Shown here: positions 12,490 to 24,165 of the stretch, one piece after another
How positions within the stretch are numbered: position 1 is the first letter of the stretch
How the letters are laid out: every line of letters begins with the position of its first letter
Assembly: GCA_021234155.1 (NCBI GenBank)
Contig: JAJEKV010000028.1
Coordinates: 14,351,381-14,415,380, forward strand
Length of the DNA: 64,000 nt
Reading direction: 5' to 3'
From: Isoetes taiwanensis
Lineage: Eukaryota > Streptophyta > Lycopodiopsida > Isoetales > Isoetaceae
The notes under the pieces: generated by a model
Seen by the model: only the letters and a program-made list of their open reading frames with translations
Databases searched by the model: none
Told to the model about the DNA's origin: nothing
Translations under genes and position numbers: made by a program

Positions 12490-13968
12490 ACTTGGCATGC
12501 CATGTCACCACTTGGGGGTGCCTAGCTGGCATGCTTGAGCCTAGATGGCATGCCTGAGCCACCTTGGCATGTTGGAGCCTAGATGGCATGTTGGAGCCTG
12601 CGTGGCATGTTGGAGCCACCTTGGCATGTTTGAGCCTAGGTGGCATGTTTGAGCCTAGGTGGCATGTTTTAGCCACCTTGGCATGTTGGAGCCTAGGTGG
12701 CATGTTGGAGCACACGTGGCATGTTTGGGCCACCTTTGCATGTTTGAGCCTAGGTGGCATGTTAGAGCCACGGTGGTATGTTGGAGCCTAGGTGGCATGT
12801 CTGAGCCAACTTGGCATATTTAAGCCTAGGTGGCATGTTCCCGAGCCACCTGGCATGTTGGAGCCTAGGTGGCATGGTGGAGCCCACGTTTGGTTTGGAG
12901 CCACCTTGGCATGTTGGAGCCTGGTGGCATGTTGGAGCCTAGGTGGCATGTTTGAGCCCACCTTGGTGCTGTTTGAGCCACTGCATGTTTGAGCCTAGGT
13001 GGCATGTTGGAGCCTAGGTGGCATGTTTGAGCCACCTTGGCATGTTTGAGCCTAGGTGGCATGTTGGAGCCACCTTGGCATGTGGGAGCCTAAGTGAGCC
13101 TCCCGCATGGCATGTTTGAGCCTAGGTGGCATGTTTGAGCCACCTAGGAATGTTGGAGCCTAGGTGGCATGTTGAACCCACGCGGGTATATTTGAGCCAC
13201 CTTGGCAAGTTGGAGCATAGGTGGCATGTTGGAGCCCGATGGAATGTTTGAGCACGTTGGAGCCTAGGTGGAATGTTGGATCCTAGGTGGAATGTTGAAG
13301 CCCATGTGGCATGTTTGAGCCACCTTGTCATGTTGGAGCCTAGGTGGCATGTTGGAGCCGCCTTGGCATGTTGGAGCCTAGGTGGCATCTTTGGAGCCCA
13401 TTGGCATGTTTGAGCCACCTTTGCATGTTTGAGCCTAGGTGGCATGTTAGAGCCATGGTGGCATGTTGGAGCCTAGATGGCATGTTAGAGCCAACTTGGC
13501 ATATTTAAGCCTAGGTGGCATGTTGTGAGCCACCTTGTCATGTTGGAGCCTAGGTGGCATGTTGGAGCCCACGTGGCATGTTTGAGCCACCTTGGCATGT
13601 TGGAGCCTAGGTGGCATGTTTGAGCCCACCTTGCCATATTTGAGCCACCTGGCATGCTTGAGCCTAGGTGGCATGTTGGAGCCTAGGTGGCATGCTTGAG
13701 CCACCTTGGCATGTTTGAGCCTAGGTGGCATGTTGGAGCCACCTTGGCATGTGGGAGCCTAAGTGAGCCTGCATGGCATGTTTGAGCCTAGGTGGCATGT
13801 TGGAGCCCATGTGGCATAGCTGAGCCACCTTGGCAAGTTGGAGCATAGGTGGCATGTTGGAGCCCGCGTGGCATGTTTGAGCACGTTGGAGCCTAGGTGG
13901 CATGTTTGAGCCATTTTGTCATGTTGGAGCCTAGGTGGCATGTTGGAGCCACCTTGGCATGTTTGAGA
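12490..13968 (-). repeat. 19-bp tandem array, right arm (inverted and expanded)
   Basis: The same monomers as the left array in opposite orientation: GAGCCTAGGTGGCATGTTK alternating with GAGCCACCTTGGCATGTTK, about 75-80 units with scattered deletions and a few GCCCACGTGG or GCCCATGTGG variants. The array abuts the interrupted helicase frame directly at 13968. Long open frames here, on both strands, are repeat artefacts. Confidence 0.9.
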
Positions 13969-14790
13969 ATGTGCTATTCGCCCGCCTGCATATAAGCGGG
14001 CAGCTAGAGCTGTCGTACCATATGGAAGGACTATACCTCTATTACTGCGTATGAGAAAACATATACAGTTCAAGAGAAACGTTTTTCCTGTACCCGCTTT
14101 TCCATCTACAAAGATAGGTTCAGTGCTTTGGGAAGATTCTAACCATTGTTGTATAAAATGATATAATTCTAACTGGTTGTCATTCATTTTACATGCCCTT
14201 TGCAGTGCAGAATTTAAATATGATATATGGTTAGAAAAATTTTCAAGCTCATGCATTACATCTCATCCAATACGATGGTGCAATTGAATATCAAATGCTG
14301 TGATATCAGTGCCGTGTTGGAGTAGAATATTATTAACCAAATGAAGAGATTCGTTGAAAGCAATCACATCATCATTTGGATATTCATCCAATAGGTCAAG
14401 ACTCATAGGCATTTGGAAACCCTGAGTCCATAAATCGATTGCTTTGGTCCTTGGTCGAACAATAACATGGCAAAAAAGGAAACGTAGTTGACTAGGACTC
14501 AATGATAGAGAAACGCCTCCTCCATAACTAACATCGCTTCATTGTGTCTTCCGAAAGCAAACCTTCATACTTTGTTGGTATGTTTCATAAGGTTGATCAT
14601 TAATGATCTTTAGTTCACCCCATGTTCTTGCAGGGCCGATGCAAAAAGATTTGTCTTAGGTAAAATGCCTCACCGACTCCAGGTAACAATAGGCGGTATT
14701 CTACATACCAATGGTTGTGCGTCCTTTTCTCCGCGATGTTTTGTGTAAATCCGTCTACGGCTCATTCCAAATAAGACCGAGGTTCAAACA
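13969..14790 (-). pseudogene. Helitron Rep/helicase, N-terminal half of the helicase domain
   Basis: Minus-strand frame encodes QLELYHFIQQWLES followed by the Walker A motif FVDGKAGTGKTFLLN, then LPYGTTALAARLYAGGRIAH, where it is cut by the insertion at 13968. Upstream, 14263-14502 encodes SQLRFLFCHVIVRPR and a linker typical of the segment before the Helitron helicase. A further piece near 14650 resembles the AFYLR-IFLH segment. An in-frame TGA at 14263-14265 separates LHHRIG from the helicase start, so the gene was already inactive or has a consensus error. The C-terminal half is at 3762-4895. Confidence 0.88.
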
Positions 14791-15039
14791 ATAATGATGG
14801 ATTATATGGCCCCAAAGTATATTATTCATAGTATTGGATATATGTAAGTGCATCAAATACGATCAAGAGGTCTTAAAATTATCGATCTAACAATGACCCT
14901 CGTTTGATGCTTAACAAAGCGAGGGTAGACATTTAGGTAGTTTGTTGTAATGGTATGACATTATTCTCCAAAGGCCTCCATGGCTGAAGATAGCGATGCC
15001 TTCAAATTACTCCATGTATCTCATTTCACGACTGCTCTA

Positions 15040-15330
15040 GTAGCATACCCTTGTGAAGCATGTCGAACCTTGATGCGTGTCATGATTTGTATTCTCGCCC
15101 ACTCACATGTGTGGTTTGACCTACTCTAGTAGCATACCCACTTGTAGGCGTGTGTCGAGAACCTTGATGTGTCATGATTTGTATCCTGCGCCACTCACAT
15201 GTGTAGTTTGTGTGATCTGGCTGTTTGTATGTATCCCTTGGTCTACTCGATGGTTTGCCCTTGTGAGGGTGTGTTCAGAACCTTGACACCGCATCATGAC
15301 TTGTATGCTCGCCACACATGTATAGTTTGT
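15040..15330. repeat. Three imperfect ~85-bp tandem repeats
   Basis: Copies start near 15040, 15127 and 15246. Each carries the order CTAGTAGCATACCC (or a variant), CTTGTGA/GGTGT, AACCTTGA, TCATGATTTGTAT (or GACTTGTAT), then CACATGTGTAGTTTG or a variant. They lie between the Rep and helicase parts of the Helitron gene, where no protein match was seen. Confidence 0.65.
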
Positions 15331-15699
15331 GTAGTTCGAGGCCATTTGTTGGTTAGGACCCAAGGATGTTTACGCGCGTGTATGTACCCCCTTGGATATC
15401 TGAAATTTTTTGCGATTAATCCAAATCCCTTGTATATATAACCCCGGTAGAGATAGGGAGAAGGCGTGCGGTGGATGCAATGTCAACCATAATATGGCGG
15501 TCGAGTTCATGGGCAAAAAGCATTATCTGAACTACCCATGCATCATCTACACTCCTTTCTCACATGCGCACTTAGCCCTTTGAGTCAAGATGGGTGGTTG
15601 GATTAAGCTTCAAGTTTTGGATAGCTATAGCGTAGCAAGGAGTATTAAGCGTGGTGAACATATCTGTTAGAATGTCTATGAATCATAAATTTTTGAACC

Positions 15700-16749
15700 T
15701 ATTCTGGAATAATCGGATCACTTGGTAGTTACTGCTGGATATAGTCTCATCAACATTCTATTGGTATGTAGAGTCGATGCGTAACACAAGATGTGCGTGT
15801 GGAAGACCTGCGTTTTTGAAACTCTACTACAGTAATTATGTATGACATGCACTGAAAAAAAACTTATGTAACAAACTAACAATCCCTTTAATCGCTGCAG
15901 TCTCCCATGAAAACACCGCACAACAGCCATAGGATTATCAGATGGATTTAGGTCCAAGGGCAGCCCGTATTTCAGGCCAATGCGTATTGTGTCGTCATCA
16001 TAACAAATAAAGTTGGGCGACCCATGACCCTAGAAAGTGCTAAGGCATTTTACAACTTTTGCCGCGAAGAACACCACCGGATGGCACCCTAGAAATGATG
16101 AAGGCAAGATAACATCGATTACGTTTCATGCGTTTTGGCTGAGAATAATCCTCATCATATTGAATTCTCCTATTTTTGAAGGTGGGTGTTCTAAAGTAAT
16201 TTAGGCAGCGCATCCTCAATCCTTGAATACATGTCAACTAGGTATTCTCCACATAAGCGACCTAGTCGAAGGAATCTATCCTCGTGCAAGAGCTATACCA
16301 TTATGGCGCATGAAACCATATTCATTCTTAGGACCCCCCACGGTGTACCATGTGGGAAAAATAGTGGATATTGCAAAGGTTCATACATGGGATCAAAGAA
16401 TATTCATGAAGGTGGGTTCACCTTCATCTCGAGCCGAAGAACCCATAACTTCGGGATGCAATATCAAACCATGTTGTTTGATCTCGCAATTCTTCTTTAT
16501 TTCATCACTCCCAATAATTCCTTCAATATTCGTAATATATGCTAAAGGCATATGCATACTTTCCCATCGTCGAAGACTTTTAATAAATGGATTCACACGA
16601 TCAAAAATTGACCCAATACAACCAATCCATTGGAATGGTACTCCTTGGAGCTCGGCTTTTGCATAGCGTTGTGAATCGTCATATATGTACCAATGTATGG
16701 GATTTCTGTGTCTCTTGTTGGAAGCAAAGCGATGGTAAAAATGACCCAT
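15700..16749 (-). pseudogene. Helitron Rep (HUH endonuclease) region, decayed
   Basis: In order on the minus strand: GVPFQWIGCIGSIFDRVNPF and IKSLRRWESMHMPLAYITNI (16393-16749); then YPLFFPHGTPWG, FLRLGRLCGEYLVDMYSRIED and FRTPTFKNRRIQYDEDY (about 16090-16370); then FHTHILCYA at about 15780. These follow the plan of the Helitron-like N-terminal domain and the Rep HUH motif. The pieces lie in several frames with stops, so the protein is not intact. Together with 13969-14790 and 3762-4895 this is one minus-strand Rep/helicase gene. The Helitron termini were not located. Confidence 0.8.
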
Positions 16750-16789
16750 AATAATGCGATCAGCGGCGAAGGAAAATTTAAATTAATGA

Positions 16790-19700
16790 ACTCTCCATCG
16801 ACTCAAAGCACACTAAAACAGAATAATATGTTTATCTTTCTACATACTGGCGAAGCAGGCATGTCATATAAATTCTGGCGAGCCCGGCAAAGGAGGTGGT
16901 TGTGGCGGTAACCACCTACCTTTATTACAACAAAACCCACATCCGTTTTCGGCGTTCAATACTTGAGAATCGACAATATGTGCATCGCTTACTCCAAGTA
17001 CACATCATGAATGTTAGGTTGATTGATAGTCTCATGTGATATTACGCACGAGCTTTACCAATGCGCCGCATCCCCGACACGAGTAGCCGTCCGTTACCTA
17101 CCTCCACATCGGTATATGTGGATGATGTATCCTCTGACCTCCATGTTTGCATATCGTTCTCTTCTCATTGATTAGGTATATGGTCCCACCATCACCGAGG
17201 AAAATATAAATTAATATAAAGCTCCTTTGCATCTGACACACTCTCTCCCTATCTTCCTCCTTAATCGTGCATACCATCACGCGCCCTATATGTGGTATGC
17301 TGTCCAGCGCAGCTATCCATGACCCATCGTTTTTAACTCACTTCCACTAATCGATGGCACACTTGGGGTTGGGACATCCTCATCTATTCTAGTTCCAATT
17401 GTGTTTGTGGACCCTAGATCGGCGTTGTCTTGTTCGTTGCCTTGCTCTCTCCGCACTACTTCCTAGAGCATTCTCACTTAGACTGCATATTTCTCTATCT
17501 CATCATCTCCTCTCCTCTCTACTCTTGGCGGTGCAAAGCGAGATTGCTTCCCCTATCATGAGAGACGAAGTCGTTTAATCCTATACGCTCTCTTGCCATT
17601 GCTTTCATAAAATTTGTATAGCGTCTCATCTCTTTAAGCCTCTATATGACTTTTCGGTGGAGTTTGATGCATTATCATCCATGTTTAATTAACTTTCAGT
17701 GCGATCAAGCAAATGTTTTTGAAACCGACAATGTAGAAGAATAACTTACATGGTTTAGTTTCCCAGAAATGCCTTCCCTCGTCTGATATGAACTAGCCTT
17801 GAGGGTTGGGTGTGTTGTTGAAATTAAAGAAATAACATCATTAGCACAATTCATCATCCATTCAATAGACGTAACATTAGCATAATTCATCCCCGATCAC
17901 TCAATAGATGTACCATTAGAATAATTCATAATTCAATGGATCTATAGTGGTAGTAGGTTTATTATATCACAAACACATGTAACTTATAACAGGTCAATAA
18001 TAGTAAGTAGTGTGATTATCTAAATAATAAAGGAGCCATTATTGGATTATAGATGTTGAAGTGACCAAGACATCTACATCTCTCCTCCTAAAATTGCCTT
18101 CCGCGACTGACATCATTTGCCTCGACAATTTGTAGTAGTCGGTGAAAGGCGTTTAGCGTGCTTGACGAGCCTTTTAATGCTGATTGAAAGAGTCACATTA
18201 TCCTTAGACATTTTATCCAACTCATCGGATAAGCATCCACTTGCAAAACGCAATTTCTTTTGTCATTGTTGAAGGAAGGGGCTTTCTATAGGATGCTATA
18301 TGTAAAGACAATCGATTTAGATGCAATACTTCGTGATTTTCCATCTCGCGGAACCTCCGTCCCATTGCGTCTCACGGTATTGGTCAAACTCACATCGATG
18401 TCATGAAGCGGTCGGGGTTCACCAACCCCATTATTTACGTTAGCATCAATTGTATTTTTTGCCATCTCCGCCATTTACTCCAATGCAAAAACAAACATCA
18501 AATTAAAATAGTTTCAAACACACATTCATTCCCACTTCTTTTTCCAACAATGTTCATACGTTAAACTTAATAGAAAGTACATTTGATGATCCAAACTTGA
18601 CACCTAACCATTATGCATTTAGGTGTCACTAAATATCCCAACTTCAATCCTACCATCCACCTTTTCAGTCTCCACCTTGAAAATACCTGTAGGGCCAAGA
18701 GAGCCACAACCCATGTATTTCTCAAGATAGTAGGATATGGCACCTGATGGATAATTTGTTTCTATTAATTCTAGTTTATTGAGAAGGGAGTTAGGGAGAA
18801 AGCGCTCCACAGCTAATGTGTCGAAAAGAATCTCCGAGGAACCTTGAATCCAACCACATTCAACGTGGTATAATTCATCTCCATGCGCTTTAATTGTTAT
18901 GTATAGGAACTTTTTTATATTAGATGTCACCATGACAATGGACTTCGGCAATGGCATGCCCGACCAAATTAGGGACACTAGATCTATTCAATAAAGTCAC
19001 TTGGAAAAACAACACCTATAGATCAACAATGTAGAAATAAGAAAATTTTATATAGTTAAAGGGAAACTTGGAAGTGGAACAAATACCTAGGAATGAGAAT
19101 CATACAACACTATAGACCAACGATGCAACATGCGGAAAAATTCTAGATAGTCTAAGAGAAACTTAAAAAATGCAATAAATGTTGCAATTATGAGAAAAAA
19201 ACACCACTATAGACCAACAATAGAAATTTTTTACATATTAAAAATAGGAACTTTAGAAGTATAGTGAAAGGGAAACTTAAGTAGAATGAATACCCCAAGA
19301 ATTAGAATCAAACAACATTATGGACCAACAATCCAATAAGAGGAAAAATAGGTGATAGAAGAGAAACTCGGAAGTGCATAGGACACCTTAAGAGATTAGA
19401 AGAGCAAGCTTTGAAGGCAGCGCCGGAGCAGTCCGAACGATGATAGAATCACAAGAAAACACCTATATTTATATGCGTACATTATGGCCATGTTTTTCAA
19501 ATCTAAAAAAAATCTAAGGCATGTGTTAATATAATCGGATTCGAAAATCTCAGATGATGCTATAAGAATAAGGGCGGAACGTCACACATCTATCTGAATC
19601 TGATCCTCTACGGACACCACGAGACAAAATAAGACTGCGTATCTACGTCTTAGAATAGAAAGATTGCATTTATCATGTCGGCCAGCTCAATTTAATGCTC

Positions 19701-19894
19701 CGTTTAAAGGTTACCGCATTTAATGAAGGGTCATATATGCCATTCTTACATAGATTCTTAGGAAGATTTCGATGCCATTTCCACTGGATAACTGATCTAT
19801 CAGTTATAGGACCTGTTCTGGCTCACCATCGTATATCAGCAGTTATAGCAGAGACCAAATAAAGGAGCTCTTCATACGGCAATTAGCAGGTAAG
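16790..19894. other. AT-rich region, probably 5' flank of the Helitron gene
   Basis: No recognisable genes apart from an unidentified ORF at 18619-18978. A pyrimidine-rich stretch with many CTCTC words lies at about 17450-17540. The words CACTATAGACCAACRAT recur at about 19110, 19203 and 19320, indicating diverged short repeats. Confidence 0.4.
18619..18978 (-). CDS. Unidentified 119-codon ORF
   Basis: A minus-strand ORF of 119 codons with ordinary amino-acid composition and no obvious repeats. It begins MSLIWSGMPLPKSIV, contains HVECGWIQGSSEILF, and ends VDGRIEVGIFSDT. It lies about 1.9 kb upstream of the Helitron Rep region on the same strand, so it could be an accessory Helitron ORF. I do not recognise a domain and infer no function. 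It may also be chance. Confidence 0.3.
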   Translation of the reverse strand: MSLIWSGMPLPKSIVMVTSNIKKFLYITIKAHGDELYHVECGWIQGSSEILFDTLAVERFLPNSLLNKLELIETNYPSGAISYYLEKYMGCGSLGPTGIFKVETEKVDGRIEVGIFSDT

Positions 19895-19899
19895 TGTTG
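19895..19899. repeat. Target-site duplication of gypsy element 1 (left)
   Basis: TGTTG immediately precedes the LTR terminus TGTGACG. An identical TGTTG follows the other terminus at 33580-33584. Confidence 0.85.
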
Positions 19900-21455
19900 T
19901 GTGACGTCCCCTACTCGTATACGGTGCACTCACCGTATACAAACAGGAGTTCTTCCCCCATACCAGCTCCATCGCGTCTGAGGGGCCCTCCACAATCATC
20001 GCACGCACGAGGTCCACGTGGGAAGAGTGAAGGGGTCATTTTACCCCCGTCTCCCTCGAGGGGCCTATCTAGTCTGGCGGGCGTAAACATACATGTTAGT
20101 ATACAACATAATCCCATATCCACCTCGAAGGGTGGTGCATCAACATCTGCATAGACAATGATCAAGATCATACATAGGGGTCCTACCCAAGGCTCCGCAC
20201 TTCGAAGGAATGGTACGGCGGCTTGGGTCTCCGAGGATTCATTGCGGTGAGAATTCATGGCAATGGATTTGGCCGCATAAGAACTTTATGGCATAGGGTT
20301 GTCCACTCCATCCGCCCCTCCACATTGCACACTTTCGTAAGTAGGCGGAAAAAGTGTTGGGACTTGGCCAGCCAGATGCATAGCCAAAGGGCTATTCACT
20401 GGGTTGCATCTCCCGGTTCCGATGGGGGGCGGTAGGATAACTCCCTCCGGAGATCTACATCTTGACTCAAGGTGACTAGGGGGCCACTTGCCCTTATTAT
20501 CTTGGGGAACCCACTGAAAGTGTACACCACTTCCGCGGGTGTCGAGGCCCATGCCTTACCCATTTCGATGGTAAGCCATTAGACCTAGTCACAATGATCC
20601 CAGTGGCCCTTACACACCGGAGGGATCGTTCAAGAGTCGGGACCGCGAATATCCTTCTTAGCCGGTCCGGCCCTTCACCCACAACCGTGTGTGGTTCTTG
20701 TACATAGGCCTAATCTACATTGTGCTAGAGAGGCTAATCTAGAGCATCTACTACCAAGCGAGGTCTCTACCCCCTTCCCAATACAAGGAGCTCACCGGAT
20801 ATACATCATCCATATACATCCACGTGAGCTAAAGAACTAGATCTAATCATAGAGTTAGGTTCTTTAGTTAGAGTCCTGTATCTAGAGATCTAGAGGGCTG
20901 CTATGGGCAATTTAATAGGCTAAACCTGCTGATTCTATGAACTCAAAGACTTTAAGCCATTAAACTGCCCTAAATACCATCCTTGAGTTGCTCCTCCTAA
21001 CCCGAGTTCGACCGCCTTGGCTTTGAACTGCTCAATCAAGGGAAACTAATGGTGCAATTAGAAGCAAGACAACTGGGAGGCGGTTTTGGCTCACAGGGGC
21101 CAAAAATGAGCTCTAAAACCCTAGGAGCGAAAAAATGGGCAAGTTAGGGTTTCTCCTCCTAAATAGACAAGGGGGGTAGGCTAGGGTTTCCAATTATCCC
21201 TTTTTGGCATGTGGGATAATTGGGAATGGGCCCACTTTTGCCTTTAATGGCTAGGTGGCAAATGTGCGCATGGAAAGCACATTGGTAAATGTGCACATTA
21301 ATGGCAAATGCACATACCTTGTTGCCCCTAGGGGCTACTATCCCGGTTGGCACGCCTGCGTACACGCCGTCGGTCCGGGGCGTGTCACGGTAATGCGATG
21401 ATTTATCAAAAGATCGATAATGCCCCGGACCGTAGTATCGTGGCCGAACATCACA
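19900..21455 (-). repeat. 3' LTR of element 1
   Basis: Starts TGTGACGTCCCC and ends CATCACA in plus orientation. A TATA-like CTAAATAG (minus CTATTTAG) lies at 21159-21166. The U3 part at 21250-21315 holds short AAATGTGCACATT-type repeats. Open frames inside the LTR have no known domain. Confidence 0.9.
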
Positions 21456-21468
21456 TTCTCCCCACCTT
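21456..21468 (-). promoter_or_regulatory. Polypurine tract of element 1
   Basis: Minus strand reads AAAGGTGGGGAGAA directly before the 3' LTR, the usual site of plus-strand primer formation. Confidence 0.75.
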
Positions 21469-22345
21469 TGAAATGATGCCGCCCTCAGCAAAGATCGGGG
21501 GTCTCCCCCACCTTGGGATTTTCCTAACCTGCAATCAACCCCGATACATACAATATACTACTATAATAATTACACATTTACTAAGATTACCTTAAGGTAA
21601 TATTTTTTTAGAACATTATTACGCCATTATCCTATGAAATAACTTATCAATTCATAACATCATTAAGACAAGTTACTCAATAATTCACTTATCAATGACA
21701 ATTTAGTTTATCAAAAATTTTAAATCAACGCTCGAGGGTACTCTTCATTCCTTGCAACACATTCCAACAAAATTTGTGTTGCAAGTCTTCATAGTTTCGA
21801 CCTCTTTTGCCCTCCGAGGCTCTATTGGCCTCTTGGTCGACACTACGTTAGTACCATTTATTTATTAATAAAAAATTTTGGTTATATGGTGACCACCCCA
21901 CCTATCTACATGAATGCATGGCTAATCTCCTTAGGGAAGAGGATGATTCTTCCATCGTGGGCCATGGAGACAATCTCTATCATGCCTATATGCGGCTCAT
22001 GCCTACACCTCTAGTTGCCCAGCGTGGAGGATATCCTTCAAGATATGGGGCGTGAAGGATAGATTCCTCCTATCAAAGCATATATGGGGCTAAAGGTGCC
22101 TTTCCTATAAATTGCATTCCTCGATGACCTCCTTTCTCACCAGGGTCGCCTACTTCCTGCGTGACGACAGTAGACTTTCTAATATACCTTCCACTTTCGT
22201 CCAAAGCGAAACTTGCGGTCATGCCTACATTGACATTACACCACGCCCTAGAGATCACCGTAGTGGTCTCATCGCCATGAATAATGCATGCGCCCATACC
22301 TAGCATAGGTTGCATGCGTGATTAATCTTAACTACACATAGAATT
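21469..22345. other. 3' untranslated part of element 1
   Basis: Noncoding DNA between the integrase end and the purine tract. It is closely matched at 35700-36580 in element 2 (shared words CTTAAGGTAATA, GTTGCAAGTCTT, TATGGTGACCACCCC). No gene seen. Confidence 0.6.
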
Positions 22346-22348
22346 AAT

Positions 22349-22640
22349 CTACACAAATCGACATGCCCGAGCCCGATTTCTTCGGAGATGACCTTGCCGG
22401 CCCCATTGCTCCATGAACCGTGGGTACTGCTTTACTAGATCTTTCTTAAGTACCCATGTCGCGTCTTCCAGCGGCAAGTGTTTCCACTTGACCAAGTATT
22501 GGGAGAAACTCACGATCTCCCTCGCTTTTCTTGAAGGCTTTATCAAGAATCAACTCGAACTACTTCAGCTGCTCCTCCGTCATTTTCAACAACGTTGAGT
22601 GTCCAAGACTTAAAATTAAATTTGGAGTGTGCTTCTTCAA
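22349..22640 (-). pseudogene. Chromodomain-like integrase tail, element 1
   Basis: The minus strand encodes YLVKWKHLPLEDATWV followed by LKKDLVKQYPRFMEQW. This is the second half of the chromodomain that chromoviruses carry at the integrase C-terminus; in known chromoviruses it binds chromatin marks, often methylated H3. The first strand of the domain lies in another frame, upstream of 22546. The WxxxP-x-EDATW core is intact. Homologous sequence is at 36600-36850 in element 2. Confidence 0.7.
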
Positions 22641-23900
22641 CAAACTCACGTGGAAGACCTTATGAATCTTTAGGTGTCTTTACGGTAGATCCAATCTGTA
22701 GGATTGATTACCTATTCTCTCTTGACTATTACTGTCTCGAAGGCCCACCCACCTTGGAGCAAGCTTCTTGCAATTACCGGTCGCGGAGCTTAAAGCAACC
22801 TTGATCTTGAGCCATACATCATCTCCAACTTGGAACTCTCGACTGTTCGATGCTTGTCGGCCATGCTCTTTTGATCGACTCCTTGCTGCCGGAGATACCC
22901 TGCACACTTCTTCCACTTAGGCCGCATGTGGGACAATATCTCTGCTACTAAACCTCTACTTTTTGAGGGGGTTGTGCCAAATTAATGCGAGTTAGGCATT
23001 GATAGCCGTAGTTGATCATAAACGGCGACATTTGGGATGAATCCCGCTTGGTGCTATTGTATGCAAACTCCACCGTGAATAAATTCTTCCCACATACCTT
23101 GCTTATTCTAGACATAGTTTTAGGTAGCATATCCTCCAAAATCCACGTTGGTCCGCTCCGGTTTGGCCATCCGATGCGAGGATGATATGCCGCTTCATGG
23201 ATAGCTTCGGCCCGAATGGTTACGCAAAGAGGTCCTGCCAAAAGGCACTCATGAATTTCGGATCCACGCTCTGAGATAATGTCCCTTTGGCATGCCATGA
23301 AGCCTGAAGATCTCTTTTGGTGAAGAGCTTTCTTTGATCCATCGGTGGTCCTCCGCAAGGCACAAAATGTGCCATCTTCGACAACTTATCGACCACTACC
23401 ATCAAGGCATCCTTCCCTCTTCTCTGTCGCTTGAAGCCCCTTGATGAAATCCATCTTTGATCACCTCCCACTTAGCGTTTGGCACCGCTAATGGCTCTAA
23501 TGCCCCGGAATTCAAAGGCTGCAGCCTTCTTCGTCTGGCGGCGGTATAGGCTGACATTCCTTGATGTATCGAGCTACATGCTTCTTCATTCACGGCCAAT
23601 AGTAGCTGCTTTCGACTTTGAAATATGTTTTCATGAATCCCGCATGGCCAGGTATTGGGCTGTTGTGCGTGTCATGGAGGATCAATGGTATAATGGTTCG
23701 GGCACGCACAACTTGTTCTTATGGTATAACAGGTTGCCTTCCTTCTTATAATGTTTGAAGGCTTCCCGCTCTTTATCTGTTCTAGCCTCCCTCGAGAGGC
23801 TTGCCCATACTTCCTTGAAATCCACATCCGTTGGCAAGGACTCTTCAATCTTCTTACCAAAGTCGCCGAGAGCGCCGAATTGCATTGCAATGCACTCTAG
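22641..23900 (-). pseudogene. Integrase, element 1
   Basis: Frame fragments encode WASLSREARTDKEREAFKHY, KEGNLLYHKNKLCVPE, a central DALMVVVDKLSKMAHFVPC stretch, and FAYNSTKRDSSQMSPFMINY near 23000. The better-preserved copy in element 2 (37186-38081) shows the HHCC zinc-binding N-terminus and the DD-E core. Several frameshifts break this copy. Confidence 0.8.
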
Positions 23901-24165
23901 TTGTCAGGGGATGCCTTGAAAGCGCATCCGCTACCACATTGTGCTTCCCTGGCTTGTAGACTATATCAAAGTCATATTCTTCAAGGAACTCCATCCACCT
24001 TCTCTGCCTCAGGTTGAGGTGTGGTTGCGTGAATACATACTGGAGGCTCTGATGATCTGTATCCAATTGGAACTTCCTTCCCAAAAGGTAATGCCTCCAA
24101 ATTCTTAATGCCCTGACAACCGCAAGCAATTCTTGGTCGTAAGGCCGGGTAGCGCCAATGCGTTC
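23854..24165 (-). pseudogene. RNase H domain, element 1
   Basis: Encodes [19 protein letters not shown], then [12 protein letters not shown], then [20 protein letters not shown] and [16 protein letters not shown]. These are the C-terminal RNase H motifs of Ty3 elements. Its upstream part is separated by the MITE-like insertion at 24166-24730. Confidence 0.88.

Larger units (their letters stand above)
9215..13968. mobile_element. Foldback-type inverted-repeat element with tandem-array arms
   Basis: Sequence 9867-11195 reappears in inverted orientation at 11222-12520. Matching landmarks are AAGCGCTGACACCCTTT (about 10103) with AAAGGGTGTCAGCGCTT (about 12268), MSYF...WRRGGLLPTKLGPQG encoded on plus at 10590 and on minus at 11830, and the CCTAGCTATC boundary near the centre. 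Outside the unique arms lie 19-bp tandem arrays, also in opposite orientation (9331-9866 and 12490-13968). Long terminal inverted repeats made partly of short direct repeats are the hallmark of foldback elements. No transposase was found inside. The right array is almost three times longer than the left. Confidence 0.75.

Noticed and set aside
12490-13968. CRISPR array
   Set aside because: Units are contiguous 19-bp tandem monomers with no unique spacers, and the context is plant nuclear DNA.
19911-20258. ORFs inside the LTRs
   Set aside because: They lie wholly in LTR sequence, differ between the four LTR copies and show no domain.
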